NCBI GenBank assembly: GCA_946887385.1 | Contig: CAMPKU010000067.1 | Span: 1 to 17,755 of the forward strand | Length of the DNA stretch: 17,755 nt | Origin: an uncultured Gammaproteobacteria bacterium | GTDB lineage: Bacteria; Pseudomonadota; Gammaproteobacteria; Rariloculales; Rariloculaceae | Direction: 5' to 3' | Part shown: positions 1 to 7,174 of the stretch, piece by piece | Numbering within the stretch: the first letter of the stretch is position 1 | How the letters are laid out: each line of letters begins with the position of its first letter | Notes under the pieces: model-generated | Databases searched by the model: none | The model's input: the letters and a program-made list of their open reading frames with translations, nothing else | Told to the model about the DNA's origin: nothing | Translations under genes and position numbers: made by a program

Positions 1-3
1 TGG

Positions 4-294
4 CTACGGATTGTGGCGGCGCTCGAGCTCGGCGACGACGTCGGCGAGCGAAAGCTCGCGCATCGCGAGCAGCAGCAGCAAGTGGTACACGAGATCGGCC
101 GCCTCGGCCGTCACTCGCGCGCGATCCTGGGCGGCGGCCGCAAGCGCGAGCTCGACGCCTTCCTCGCCGAGCTTCTGGGCTACCTTGAGCATGCCTTGCG
201 AGGCCAGCTTCGCCGTGTAGCTGCCTTCGGGCGCGTCGGCCAGCCGCTGCCGGATCACGTTTTGTAGCCTTTCGAGGAACGCCGTGTCGGTCAC
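4..294 (-). CDS. hisE: Phosphoribosyl-ATP pyrophosphatase (stand-alone HisE)
   Basis: HisE hydrolyses phosphoribosyl-ATP to phosphoribosyl-AMP and pyrophosphate, the second step of histidine synthesis, in the cytoplasm. The 96-residue product has the family's all-helical pattern, with the acidic LGEEGVELALAA motif (about residues 42-53) and the ADLVYHLLLLL helix (about 66-76) that bind the metal and substrate. The start is GTG at 294, because an AAGGAG Shine-Dalgarno sequence overlapping the hisF TAA stop lies 6 bases upstream. It is the last gene of the his cluster visible here, 10 bases after hisF. In enteric bacteria this domain is the C-terminal half of a fused HisIE; here it stands alone and no HisI domain precedes it. 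The gene is complete, its stop falling at positions 4-6. Confidence 0.95.
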   Translation of the reverse strand: MTDTAFLERLQNVIRQRLADAPEGSYTAKLASQGMLKVAQKLGEEGVELALAAAAQDRARVTAEAADLVYHLLLLLAMRELSLADVVAELERRHNP

Positions 295-304
295 GAGCTT
301 CTCC

Positions 305-1078
305 TTAGTTCACGGGCCGTATCGCGATGCCGGCGTCGCGCAGATAACCCTTCAGCGCACCGATCTCGATGGCCGCCGTGTGAAACACGCTCGCCGCGAG
401 CGCGCCGTCCACGCGGGCAAGGTTGAAGACGTCCTTGAAGTGCTCGAGCGCTCCCGCGCCGCCCGAGGCGATCAGCGGCACGCCGCAAATCGCGCGAACC
501 GCCGCGAGCTGTGCCACGTCGTAGCCCTGGCGCACGCCATCCTGGTTCATGCAATTCAACACGATCTCGCCGGCGCCGCGATCCTGCACCTCGCGTACCC
601 AGTCGAGCGTGCGCCGCTCGGCTGCGCGCGAGCGCGTAGGGTCGCCGGTGTATTGATAAACATGATAGTCGCCGTCGCGGGTGAGCGTATCGATGCCGAT
701 CACCACGCACTGCGAGCCAAAGCGGCGCACGAGCTCATCCACGAGCTCGGGCCGCTCGAGCGCCGGCGAGTTCACGGAGATCTTGTCCGCGCCAAGATTC
801 AGCACCGTTTCGGCATCGGCCACGCTGCGAATACCGCCGGCCACGCAGAAGGGAATGTCCAGTACGGCCGCGATGCGGTTCACCCAGGTACGGTCCACTG
901 TGCGCCGATCCGGGCTCGCCGTGATGTCGTAGAACACGAGCTCATCGGCGCCTTCGTCGCGATAGCGCGCCGCGAGCGTCATGATGTCGCCGACGACACG
1001 GTGATCGCGAAATTGCACGCCTTTGACGACCACGCCGTCGCGCACGTCGAGGCAGGGAATTATGCGCCGCGTAAGAAT
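305..1078 (-). CDS. hisF: Imidazole glycerol phosphate synthase cyclase subunit HisF, apparent ATT start
   Basis: HisF is the (beta/alpha)8 cyclase of IGP synthase. It joins PRFAR with ammonia delivered by HisH, giving IGP and AICAR. Catalytic Asp11 (in [11 protein letters not shown]) and Asp130 (in VVIGIDT) are present, as are the phosphate-binding GGI and ASGGAG loops. The YHVYQYTGD segment resembles the enteric protein. Start choice matters: no ATG, GTG or TTG lies between the in-frame TGA upstream and residue 12. A start at the GTG of residue 12 would delete the first strand and Asp11. An ATT at 1078-1076 aligns exactly with the usual initiator ([12 protein letters not shown]) and has a GGAGGAG sequence 8 bases upstream, so I call it an AUU start, giving 257 residues (E. 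coli HisF has 258). The gene overlaps the end of hisA by 19 bases. Function is near certain; the start codon is an inference. Confidence 0.95.
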   Translation of the reverse strand: MLTRRIIPCLDVRDGVVVKGVQFRDHRVVGDIMTLAARYRDEGADELVFYDITASPDRRTVDRTWVNRIAAVLDIPFCVAGGIRSVADAETVLNLGADKISVNSPALERPELVDELVRRFGSQCVVIGIDTLTRDGDYHVYQYTGDPTRSRAAERRTLDWVREVQDRGAGEIVLNCMNQDGVRQGYDVAQLAAVRAICGVPLIASGGAGALEHFKDVFNLARVDGALAASVFHTAAIEIGALKGYLRDAGIAIRPVN

Positions 1079-1797
1079 GGTCGAATCTCCTCCGGTTCAA
1101 AGCGGCCTTCGAGCAGGGCTTTGCCCGAAACTGTGGCCGCGACACCCGCAGCCGCGAGCGCCGCAAGATCCGCTGCATGGCGCACGCCGCCCGATGCCTG
1201 GAACGCGATCGCGGGCCAGCGCTGCACGCAGTCGCGGTAGAGCGCCACGTTCGGCCCCGACAACGCGCCGTCGCGGTCGATATCGGTGCAAAGCACATGG
1301 CGCAGGCCGGCGGCCGCGTAGCGGTCAATGGCCTCGGCAAGTGTCGTCGTCGATGCGCGCGTCCAACCGTGCGTCGCGAGCAGCGGCGTGCCGTCCTCGG
1401 CGAGCCGCACGTCGAGCGCCAACGTGAGACGCTCGGCACCGAGCTCTGCGAGCCACGATGCCACGACGTCGGGGTCGCTGACGGCGAGGCTGCCGATGAC
1501 GGCGCGCTCTGCAACCTCGAGCGCCTCGTCGAGGCTCGCGCGCGTGCGAAGTCCGCCGCCGAGCTGCACCGCAATGCCGGCCGCGTCGCGCATCCGCCGG
1601 ATCAACGCCAGGTTCACCGGTTGCCCGCGCTTCGCGCCGTCGAGGTCGACCACGTGCAGCCAGCGCGCGCCGAGGTCGCGATACTGCACCGCGAGCTCGA
1701 CAGGATCGGCGGCGTAGCGCGTCTCCTGCGCAAAGTCGCCCTTGAGCAAGCGCACGCAGCGCCCATCGCGCAAGTCGATGGCGGGTATTAATTGCAT
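1060..1797 (-). CDS. hisA: ProFAR isomerase HisA
   Basis: HisA isomerises ProFAR to PRFAR, an Amadori rearrangement in a cytoplasmic (beta/alpha)8 barrel. The catalytic pair is visible as Asp8 (in [10 protein letters not shown]) and Asp129 (in LTLALDVR). The VQLGGGLR and SGGVR phosphate-binding loops are present. The 245 residues match the usual length. The start is ATG at 1797; a TTG three codons upstream is possible but would be unusual. No Shine-Dalgarno sequence is visible: the 13-base hisH-hisA gap and the flanking codons are strikingly A+T-rich, so initiation may be SD-independent or coupled to hisH termination. The 3' end contains the ribosome-binding site and first codons of hisF. Confidence 0.97.
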   Translation of the reverse strand: MQLIPAIDLRDGRCVRLLKGDFAQETRYAADPVELAVQYRDLGARWLHVVDLDGAKRGQPVNLALIRRMRDAAGIAVQLGGGLRTRASLDEALEVAERAVIGSLAVSDPDVVASWLAELGAERLTLALDVRLAEDGTPLLATHGWTRASTTTLAEAIDRYAAAGLRHVLCTDIDRDGALSGPNVALYRDCVQRWPAIAFQASGGVRHAADLAALAAAGVAATVSGKALLEGRFEPEEIRPFLRGA

Positions 1798-1810
1798 ACA
1801 AATCAAAATA

Positions 1811-2413
1811 CTATGAATCTATATTCAGAAAGTTATCAAGTATCGCGGCCCCGACACGCGACGATCGCTCCGGATGAAACTGCGTGCCGAAGAAGTTGCG
1901 CTGCTCGACCACGGCCGCGAACGGCACGCCGTACGTCGTAAGCGCTCGCGCATAAGTCCCCGGGGGCGCAGCGAAGCTGTGAACGAAGTACGCGTACGAG
2001 CCCTTCGGCACGTCGGTGAGCAGCGCCGACTCCGCGACGGGTTCGAGCTGGTTCCAGCCCATCTGCGGCACGGGAAGATCCGGGCTCGCGGGGAACCGCC
2101 GCACCGCGGCGTCGATGATCCCGAGGCAGCGCGTGTCGTCCTCCTCGGAGCTCGCGAACAGGAGCTGCATGCCGAGGCAAATCCCGAGCACGGGCTGCGT
2201 GAGCGTCTGAATCAGCTCCACGAGGCCGGCTTCCCGCAGGCGCGCCATGCCGGGCGCGGCGGCACCCACGCCGGGCAAGATCACGTGGCTGGCAGCGCGG
2301 ATGCGCGCAGGGTCCTGCGTGAGCGGCGCGTCGGCACCGAGCCGTTCGAGCGCAAACTGCAGCGACGCGAGATTCGCGCCGCACGACGGAATGATCACGG
2401 CGTCCGGCTTCAT
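1811..2413 (-). CDS. hisH: Imidazole glycerol phosphate synthase glutaminase subunit HisH
   Basis: HisH is the class I glutamine amidotransferase that supplies ammonia to HisF. The catalytic triad is complete: Cys79 in the GICLGMQ nucleophile elbow, and His180 and Glu182 in GTQFHPE. The oxyanion-loop segment LPGVGA is present near residue 47. The product is 200 residues, normal for the family. The start is ATG at 2413, overlapping the hisB stop as ATGA, with AAGGG 6 bases upstream. A longer in-frame extension into hisB is ignored for that reason. It lies between hisB and hisA as in enteric and xanthomonad his operons. Confidence 0.97.
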   Translation of the reverse strand: MKPDAVIIPSCGANLASLQFALERLGADAPLTQDPARIRAASHVILPGVGAAAPGMARLREAGLVELIQTLTQPVLGICLGMQLLFASSEEDDTRCLGIIDAAVRRFPASPDLPVPQMGWNQLEPVAESALLTDVPKGSYAYFVHSFAAPPGTYARALTTYGVPFAAVVEQRNFFGTQFHPERSSRVGAAILDNFLNIDS

Positions 2414-3468
2414 AACGTGCCCTTCGTCGTCGGCAGCTCGTCGCCTTCGCGCTTGAACGCCTGACGCAGCGCGCGCGCCACGGCCTTGAAGCACACCTCC
2501 ACCATGTGATGAGTGTTCTCGCCGCGCACGCGCACATGGATCGCCGCGCCCAGCGTCTCCGCCAGCGAGCGAAAGAAGTGCGGTACCAGCTCCGTGGGTA
2601 AATCGCCCACGACGTCGCGGCCAAACTTGGCCTCGAACACCAGGAACGGCCGGCCGCCGAGATCTACGGAGACTTCCGCGTCAGCCTCGTCCATGGGCAA
2701 CAGGAATCCGTAGCGCTGAATGCCGCGCTTGTCCCCCAGCGCTTCGCGCAGCGCTTGTCCCAGCGTCAACGCCACGTCCTCGACGGTGTGGTGCTCGTCG
2801 ATGTGCAGGTCGCCCGCGCATTGCACGTCGAGCTGAAAACCGCCGTGCTTGCCGAGCTGCTCCAGCATGTGGTCGAAGAAGCCGAGGCCCGTCTTGGCGC
2901 GCGGTTCGGCTTCGCGGTCGAGATCGACGGCTACGCGAATGTCGGTCTCGCGCGTGCGCCGCTGCGCGATGGCCGTGCGCGGTCGATCGGCGAGCGTATG
3001 CGCGATCGCTTCCCAATTCTCGGCGCCCCGCGCGCCGAGCTTGAAGCCGCGGATACCGAGGTTCTGGGCGAGCTCGACGTCCGTGTCGCGGTCGCCGACG
3101 ACCGCCGAGCGTTCGCGGTCGAGCGGACCGGAGTTCACGAAGTCGCGGACGAGCCCGATGGCGGGCTTACGGCAAGAGCAATGCGCTTCGGGCAGATGCG
3201 GGCAGATGAAGTTGCCCAAGAAGCGGATGCCTTGAGACGCGAACAGCGCGAGCAGGCGCGCGTCGGCGCGCTCGAAAGCGTCGCGCGGGTTGTCGGCACC
3301 GCCGAGGCCGGGCTGGTTCGTGACGATGACGAACTGGTAACCGGCTGCCTTGAGCTTTAATAGGGCCGGAATCACGCCGGCCACGAGCGGCTGCTCCCCG
3401 GAGTCTGCAAGGCTCTTGCGTTCCGTCACGAGCGTGCCGTCGCGATCCACGAATAGCACTCTACGCAT
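2410..3468 (-). CDS. hisB: Bifunctional histidinol-phosphatase / imidazoleglycerol-phosphate dehydratase HisB
   Basis: This fusion enzyme carries out two steps of histidine synthesis: IGP dehydration and histidinol-phosphate dephosphorylation. The N-terminal HAD phosphatase domain (about residues 1-165) has the DxDGT motif (Asp8, Asp10), the TNQ motif and the Zn-binding cluster Cys89, His91, Cys97, Cys99. The C-terminal dehydratase domain (about 168-352) has the metal-binding motifs FDHML and DEHHTVED and the late HHMVE motif. At 352 residues it matches the E. coli bifunctional protein (355). Start ATG at 3468 is preferred over an upstream in-frame ATG because it begins exactly at the HAD domain (MRRVLFVDRDG). 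It overlaps hisC by 8 bases and hisH by 4. Bifunctional HisB is typical of gammaproteobacteria and a few other groups. Confidence 0.97.
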   Translation of the reverse strand: MRRVLFVDRDGTLVTERKSLADSGEQPLVAGVIPALLKLKAAGYQFVIVTNQPGLGGADNPRDAFERADARLLALFASQGIRFLGNFICPHLPEAHCSCRKPAIGLVRDFVNSGPLDRERSAVVGDRDTDVELAQNLGIRGFKLGARGAENWEAIAHTLADRPRTAIAQRRTRETDIRVAVDLDREAEPRAKTGLGFFDHMLEQLGKHGGFQLDVQCAGDLHIDEHHTVEDVALTLGQALREALGDKRGIQRYGFLLPMDEADAEVSVDLGGRPFLVFEAKFGRDVVGDLPTELVPHFFRSLAETLGAAIHVRVRGENTHHMVEVCFKAVARALRQAFKREGDELPTTKGTL

Positions 3469-4537
3469 GGCGTCTCGCCTCCGCACCGGCTACGGCTCGC
3501 AGGAGCAAATCGTTGTCGGCAGGCCGTCCCACCGTGATACGCACACAGTCTTTGAGCAACGGGTCCTCGAACGTGCGCACGAGAACGCCCGCGCGGCGGG
3601 CGGTCTCGCGAAACGCCTGGCCGTCGCGCGTGCGCACGAGGACGAAGTTCGCATCGCTGGGGTAGACATGCAGCACCGACGGCACATCGCGCAGCGCCGT
3701 CGACAGCCGCTCGCGCTCTCGCTTCACCACGCCGATGCGCTCCTCGGATACGCTCAGCGAATCCTGCGACAGCGCTTGCTCTACGAGCTCGATGGACGGA
3801 GTAGGGAACGTGTACGGCGGCAGCACGACCTGCGCGAACTCGATGAGCTCGGGATGAGCCACGATCAACCCGCAGCGCACGCCCGCCAACGACACGAATT
3901 TCGACAGCGTACGCAGCAATACCACGTGCTCGTAGCCGTTGCGCAGGTCGAGGAAGTGGCCGCCGGCCGCGAATTCGTGATACGCCTCGTCGATCACGAC
4001 GAGGGCGCGGCCGGCGGTCTCGCGGCAGATGCGTTCGATGTCCGCGCGCGCCATCGATTGTCCCGTGGGATTGTTCGGCGAGCAGATAAAGACGATCTTC
4101 ACGGTGTCTTGGATTGCCGCGAGGATCTTATCGGTGTCGAGCGCGAACTCCCTCTCGGCGAGCAGCGGCACGCGGACCACGCCTGCGTTCTGAATGCCGG
4201 CGTAGAGCCGGTACATGTCGAACGTCGGCGGGCAGACGAGCACCGAATCGCGGCCGGCAGTGCAGAAGCCGCGGATCAAGACGTCGATCGCCTCGCTGCT
4301 GCCGCGCGTCACGAGAATCTGCCGCTGCTCGATGCCGTAGTACTCGGCGAGTTTCTGCTGGAGCACGGTAGGCCGCGGCGGCGGATACACGTTGAGCCCG
4401 CGTTCCGAATCGTCGCCCGGCGAGCGCCACGGCGACTCGTTGGCGTTCAAACGGATGCAGCCGGGCTCGTAAGCGCCCGGTACGTAGGGCGTGATGCCGC
4501 GCAACTCGGGCCGAGCGAGGTCGAGCACGGAGCTCAT
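3461..4537 (-). CDS. hisC: Histidinol-phosphate aminotransferase HisC
   Basis: HisC transfers an amino group from glutamate to imidazole-acetol phosphate, giving histidinol phosphate. It is a PLP-dependent fold type I aminotransferase. Visible hallmarks are the substrate-arm LNANESPW (about 30-37), RGSSEAI near 78, SPNNPTG near 153, the PLP-stacking DEAYHEF and the Schiff-base lysine Lys213 in LRTLSKFVSLAGVRCG. The 358 residues match the family. Start ATG at 4537 overlaps the hisD stop as ATGA, with AAGGA 8 bases upstream. The cluster position between hisD and hisB separates it from generic class I/II aminotransferases. Confidence 0.97.
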   Translation of the reverse strand: MSSVLDLARPELRGITPYVPGAYEPGCIRLNANESPWRSPGDDSERGLNVYPPPRPTVLQQKLAEYYGIEQRQILVTRGSSEAIDVLIRGFCTAGRDSVLVCPPTFDMYRLYAGIQNAGVVRVPLLAEREFALDTDKILAAIQDTVKIVFICSPNNPTGQSMARADIERICRETAGRALVVIDEAYHEFAAGGHFLDLRNGYEHVVLLRTLSKFVSLAGVRCGLIVAHPELIEFAQVVLPPYTFPTPSIELVEQALSQDSLSVSEERIGVVKRERERLSTALRDVPSVLHVYPSDANFVLVRTRDGQAFRETARRAGVLVRTFEDPLLKDCVRITVGRPADNDLLLRAVAGAEARRHA

Positions 4538-5844
4538 TGCCCCGTTCCTTCAGCCGCGGCCAGCCGCTCGTTCACGGCCCACGCGTGCGCGTCGAGCCCC
4601 TCGAGGCCGGCCAGCGTCGTGGCGATCGGACCGATCGCGCGCAAGCCGTCGAGGCTGAGCTCCTGCACCGTCATGGAGCGGACGAAATCCGCCACGCCCA
4701 GGCTCGAGTAGCGGCGTGCATACCCATACGTCGGCAGCACGTGGTTCGTGCCGCTGCAATAGTCGCCCACGGATTCCGGCGTCCACGGGCCGAGAAAAAC
4801 GGAACCTGCCGCCGTCACGTTGTCGAGCCAGGCGCGCGGCGCGGCGACCTGAACGATCAGATGCTCGGGCGCGTAACGGTTCGAAAGCGCGAACGCAGTC
4901 GCAAGATCGTCGACGACGATGACGCTCGAGTGCTCGAGCGCGCCGTCGACGAGCCGGCTGCGCGTGAGACGGCGTTTTTGTGCCGCGACGGCCGCGACCA
5001 CAGCCTCGCCTAAACTCGCGCTCGTCGTCACGAGCAGCACTTGCGAATCGGCGCCGTGCTCGGCTTGCGACAACAGATCCGCAGCGACGAACTTAGGATT
5101 GGCGGTCTCGTCGGCGATGACGAGCACTTCGGACGGTCCGGCCGGATAGTCGCGCGCCGCGCCGGCCGGATCGCGATCGACCTGCGCCTTCGCTTCCGTG
5201 ACCCAGGTATTGCCGGGCCCAAAGATCTTGTCGACTTTCGGCACGCTTTCTGTGCCGTAAGCCATGGCTGCGATGGCTTGCGCACCGCCGAGCTTGAACA
5301 CGCGCTCGATGCCCGCCACGCGCGCAGCATAGAGCACGGCCGGATCGACGCTGCCTGATGCCTGCACGGGGCTACAGAGAATGCGCGTGGCGCAGCCCGC
5401 GATGCGCGCCGGCACCCCAAGCATGAGCGCCGTGGAGGGCAGGGGCGCGTTGCCGGCCGGCACGTAGAGCCCCACGCTTTCGATCGGCCGGATGACGCGC
5501 TCGCAGCGCACACCGGGCACCGTATCGATGGCGAACGCGCGCGGCAACTGCGGCCGGTGGAAGGTTTCGATGTTGGCCGCCGCGGCGCGAATCGCGGCGC
5601 GTTGCGTCTCGGTGAGCGCAGCTTCGGCCGCCGCGAGCTCCTCTGCGCCGACCTCGATCGCACCGAGCTCGACGCGATCGAGCTTAGCCGTTAGCTCTCG
5701 TAGCGCCGCATCGCCTTTGGCGCGAACCTGCGCGACGATCTCCGCCACGGCAGCGCTCAGCGTCGCATCCGCGCCGAGCGCCGGCCGCGCGAGCACTGCG
5801 GAGCGTTCCGCCGGCGACAGCCGTTGCCAAATGCAAGTCTTCAT
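4534..5844 (-). CDS. hisD: Histidinol dehydrogenase HisD
   Basis: HisD is the NAD- and Zn-dependent enzyme that oxidises histidinol to histidine in two successive steps, the last of the pathway. The Zn ligands align as Gln260, His263, Asp361 and His420, and the catalytic pair as Glu327-His328 in RYAPEHL. The signature VGLYVPAGNAPLPS and the NAD-site FGPGNTWV segment are clear. From ATG 5844 the product is 436 residues, against 434 in E. coli. The reading frame stays open about 600 bases further upstream, but that extension overlaps hisG and is a high-GC artefact. AGAGG lies 5 bases before the chosen ATG, 8 bases after the hisG stop. Confidence 0.97.
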   Translation of the reverse strand: MKTCIWQRLSPAERSAVLARPALGADATLSAAVAEIVAQVRAKGDAALRELTAKLDRVELGAIEVGAEELAAAEAALTETQRAAIRAAAANIETFHRPQLPRAFAIDTVPGVRCERVIRPIESVGLYVPAGNAPLPSTALMLGVPARIAGCATRILCSPVQASGSVDPAVLYAARVAGIERVFKLGGAQAIAAMAYGTESVPKVDKIFGPGNTWVTEAKAQVDRDPAGAARDYPAGPSEVLVIADETANPKFVAADLLSQAEHGADSQVLLVTTSASLGEAVVAAVAAQKRRLTRSRLVDGALEHSSVIVVDDLATAFALSNRYAPEHLIVQVAAPRAWLDNVTAAGSVFLGPWTPESVGDYCSGTNHVLPTYGYARRYSSLGVADFVRSMTVQELSLDGLRAIGPIATTLAGLEGLDAHAWAVNERLAAAEGTGQ

Positions 5845-5852
5845 CGCCGCCT

Positions 5853-6758
5853 CTAAGACAGCATCTTCTCGACGGGCAGCACGAGCATCGAGCTCGCCCC
5901 GGCTTCCTTGAGCTGCTCGAGCGTCTCCCAGAAGACGTTCTCGCGGCACACGGCATGCACTGCGACTTTGTCGTCGCGGCCTTCGAGCGGGATGATCGTG
6001 GGCGCCTCGCTGCCCGGCAACAACGCCGTGATGGCCTTCAGCGCCGAGCGCGGTGCGTGCAACATGATGTACTTGCTCTCCTTCACCTGGAGCACGCCTT
6101 GAATGCGTTGCAGCAGCCGTGGCAGCCACGCAGCTTTCTCGCCCACCAGCTTCTTCGGCGTTTGAATGAGCGCCGCGCGGCTCTCGAGAATCGTGGCTGC
6201 TTCGTACAGCTGATTGGCGCGCAGCGTGGCGCCGCTCGACACCAGGTCGCAAACCAGATCGGCTTTGCCCAGGCTCGGCGCGATCTCGACGGCGCCCGAA
6301 AACGCAACGATCTGCGCTTCGGCGCCGTGCTTCTTCAAATATTCCTTGAGCACGCGCGGATAAGTGGTGGCGATGCGCTTGCCGTGCAGCGACTTCGGGC
6401 CTTCGTAGGGAACGCCGGCGGGCAGCCCGAACGACAAGCGGCATTGACCGAAATCGAGGCGGCCGATCTCCGCGAACAATTCCGTCTCGCCTTGGTCGCG
6501 AAACTCGAGCCGGCGCTCCTCGATAATGTTGAGGCCGACGATGCCGAGGTCGCAGATGTCTTCCTGCACGAGCCGCGGAATGTCGTCGTCGCGTACCAGC
6601 AGCACATCCACCGGCATGTTTTCGCCGTAGCAGATGAGCTGATCCTTGCCGCGTGAGTAGCTGAGCCCGCAGCGCACGAGGAGCTCGAGGGAGTGCTCGG
6701 TGAGGCGGCCGGACTTCTGCACGGCAATTTTGATCCGCGAGTCGGTGGTCATTCGCAT
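5853..6758 (-). CDS. hisG: ATP phosphoribosyltransferase HisG (long form)
   Basis: HisG condenses ATP with PRPP, the committed and normally histidine-inhibited first step of the pathway. The long-form architecture is visible: two periplasmic-binding-like catalytic domains (IAVQKSGRL near the start, the PRPP loop LVSSGATLRANQL near 183) and a C-terminal ACT-like regulatory domain ending SSMLVLPVEKMLS. A long-form enzyme needs no HisZ partner. ATG 6758 is chosen because GGAGA lies 8 bases upstream and gives 301 residues (E. coli 299). A GTG at 6779 that overlaps the regulator's stop would add 7 residues and is the main alternative. It directly follows the TrpR-like regulator. Confidence 0.97.
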   Translation of the reverse strand: MRMTTDSRIKIAVQKSGRLTEHSLELLVRCGLSYSRGKDQLICYGENMPVDVLLVRDDDIPRLVQEDICDLGIVGLNIIEERRLEFRDQGETELFAEIGRLDFGQCRLSFGLPAGVPYEGPKSLHGKRIATTYPRVLKEYLKKHGAEAQIVAFSGAVEIAPSLGKADLVCDLVSSGATLRANQLYEAATILESRAALIQTPKKLVGEKAAWLPRLLQRIQGVLQVKESKYIMLHAPRSALKAITALLPGSEAPTIIPLEGRDDKVAVHAVCRENVFWETLEQLKEAGASSMLVLPVEKMLS

Positions 6759-6775
6759 GGTGCGGGTCTCCAGGC

Positions 6776-7084
6776 TCACAGCGGCGCCAGGCGCTTCAGC
6801 GCCGTCCGATAGCCACCGTTGCCCGAGGTGAGGAAGCGTGCGACGCGGCCGATCGTAGTGACGGACACGCCGGTGAGGTCATGAATCTTGCGATAGGGTA
6901 GGCCGTCTTGAAGGTACTTCACCACCGCCCATCGGTCCACCAGAGCCTCGAGCTCCGCGGGCGTGCACAGATCCGCGAAGAACTGCTCGCACTCGCCTTC
7001 GGTGCGCAGGCTCAAGATCGCGCGGTACAGCCCTTGCTCGGCACGAGCCGCAGTACGAGGTGAGCGTAGTTTGCTTGCTTTCAT
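6776..7084 (-). CDS. hisR: TrpR-like (YerC/YecD family) repressor, probable histidine regulator HisR
   Basis: This small all-helical DNA-binding protein (102 residues) belongs to the TrpR superfamily. The conserved core starts at about residue 36 (FFADLCTPAELEALVDRWAVVKYL), followed by a helix-turn-helix (about 63-85, LPYRKIHDLTGVSVTTIGRV) and the YerC-family tail FLTSGNGGY. It is the first gene of the histidine half, 17 bases before hisG, and two copies of a 10-bp palindrome overlap its own promoter. That arrangement implies autoregulated, probably histidine-responsive, repression of the his genes. I recall TrpR-family HisR regulators being predicted in Xanthomonadales and Bacillales; the ligand here is inferred. 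No clear Shine-Dalgarno precedes ATG 7084; TTG 7102 is an alternative start. Family assignment is secure; the gene symbol is by context. Confidence 0.85.
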   Translation of the reverse strand: MKASKLRSPRTAARAEQGLYRAILSLRTEGECEQFFADLCTPAELEALVDRWAVVKYLQDGLPYRKIHDLTGVSVTTIGRVARFLTSGNGGYRTALKRLAPL

Positions 7085-7107
7085 GGCACGCCGCCGTAAC
7101 AATGAAA

Positions 7108-7133
7108 TAGCGCGCTAATGTAATAGCGCGTTA
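7108..7133 (-). promoter_or_regulatory. Paired-palindrome operator, candidate HisR site
   Basis: Two 10-bp palindromes lie 16 bp centre to centre: TAGCGCGCTA at 7108-7117 (perfect) and TAGCGCGTTA at 7124-7133 (one mismatch). The shared core AATAGCGCG is a direct repeat, and GCGCTA/TAGCGC also forms an inverted pair across the 6-bp spacer. They cover the expected transcription start just downstream of the his promoter -10 and lie 24 bases before the regulator's ATG. TrpR-family dimers bind short palindromes and often bind in tandem, so this is the natural operator of the adjacent repressor. Confidence 0.7.
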
Positions 7134-7135
7134 GC

Positions 7136-7165
7136 ACAGTACCTGAATGCCTCACCGCAGGTCAA
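7136..7165 (-). promoter_or_regulatory. Promoter of hisR-hisGDCBHAFE
   Basis: A -35 box TTGACC (7165-7160) and a -10 box TACTGT (7141-7136) are separated by 18 bases. Transcription would start near 7129, inside the palindromic operator. The -35 lies 9 bases beyond the leuB stop codon. The -10 is only a 3/6 match, so promoter strength is uncertain, but the spacing and operator overlap support it. No His-codon-rich leader peptide or terminator follows, which argues against classical his attenuation. Confidence 0.55.
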
Positions 7166-7174
7166 GCTACAGGA

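Noticed and set aside
284..1240. 318-codon plus-strand open frame opposite hisF and part of hisA
   Set aside because: It is a GC-driven shadow of hisF/hisA with no domain.
3350..4711. 453-codon plus-strand open frame opposite hisC and the ends of hisB and hisD
   Set aside because: It is antisense to well-supported his genes, Arg/His/Ala-rich, and without family features.
5845..6444. N-terminal extension of HisD (200 extra residues)
   Set aside because: The extension overlaps hisG in another frame, has no family match, and a good ATG with Shine-Dalgarno gives the normal HisD length.
7140..7165. ACCTG...CAGGT inverted repeat after leuB as a terminator
   Set aside because: Five-base arms with a long loop and no T-run; it falls inside the his promoter spacer.
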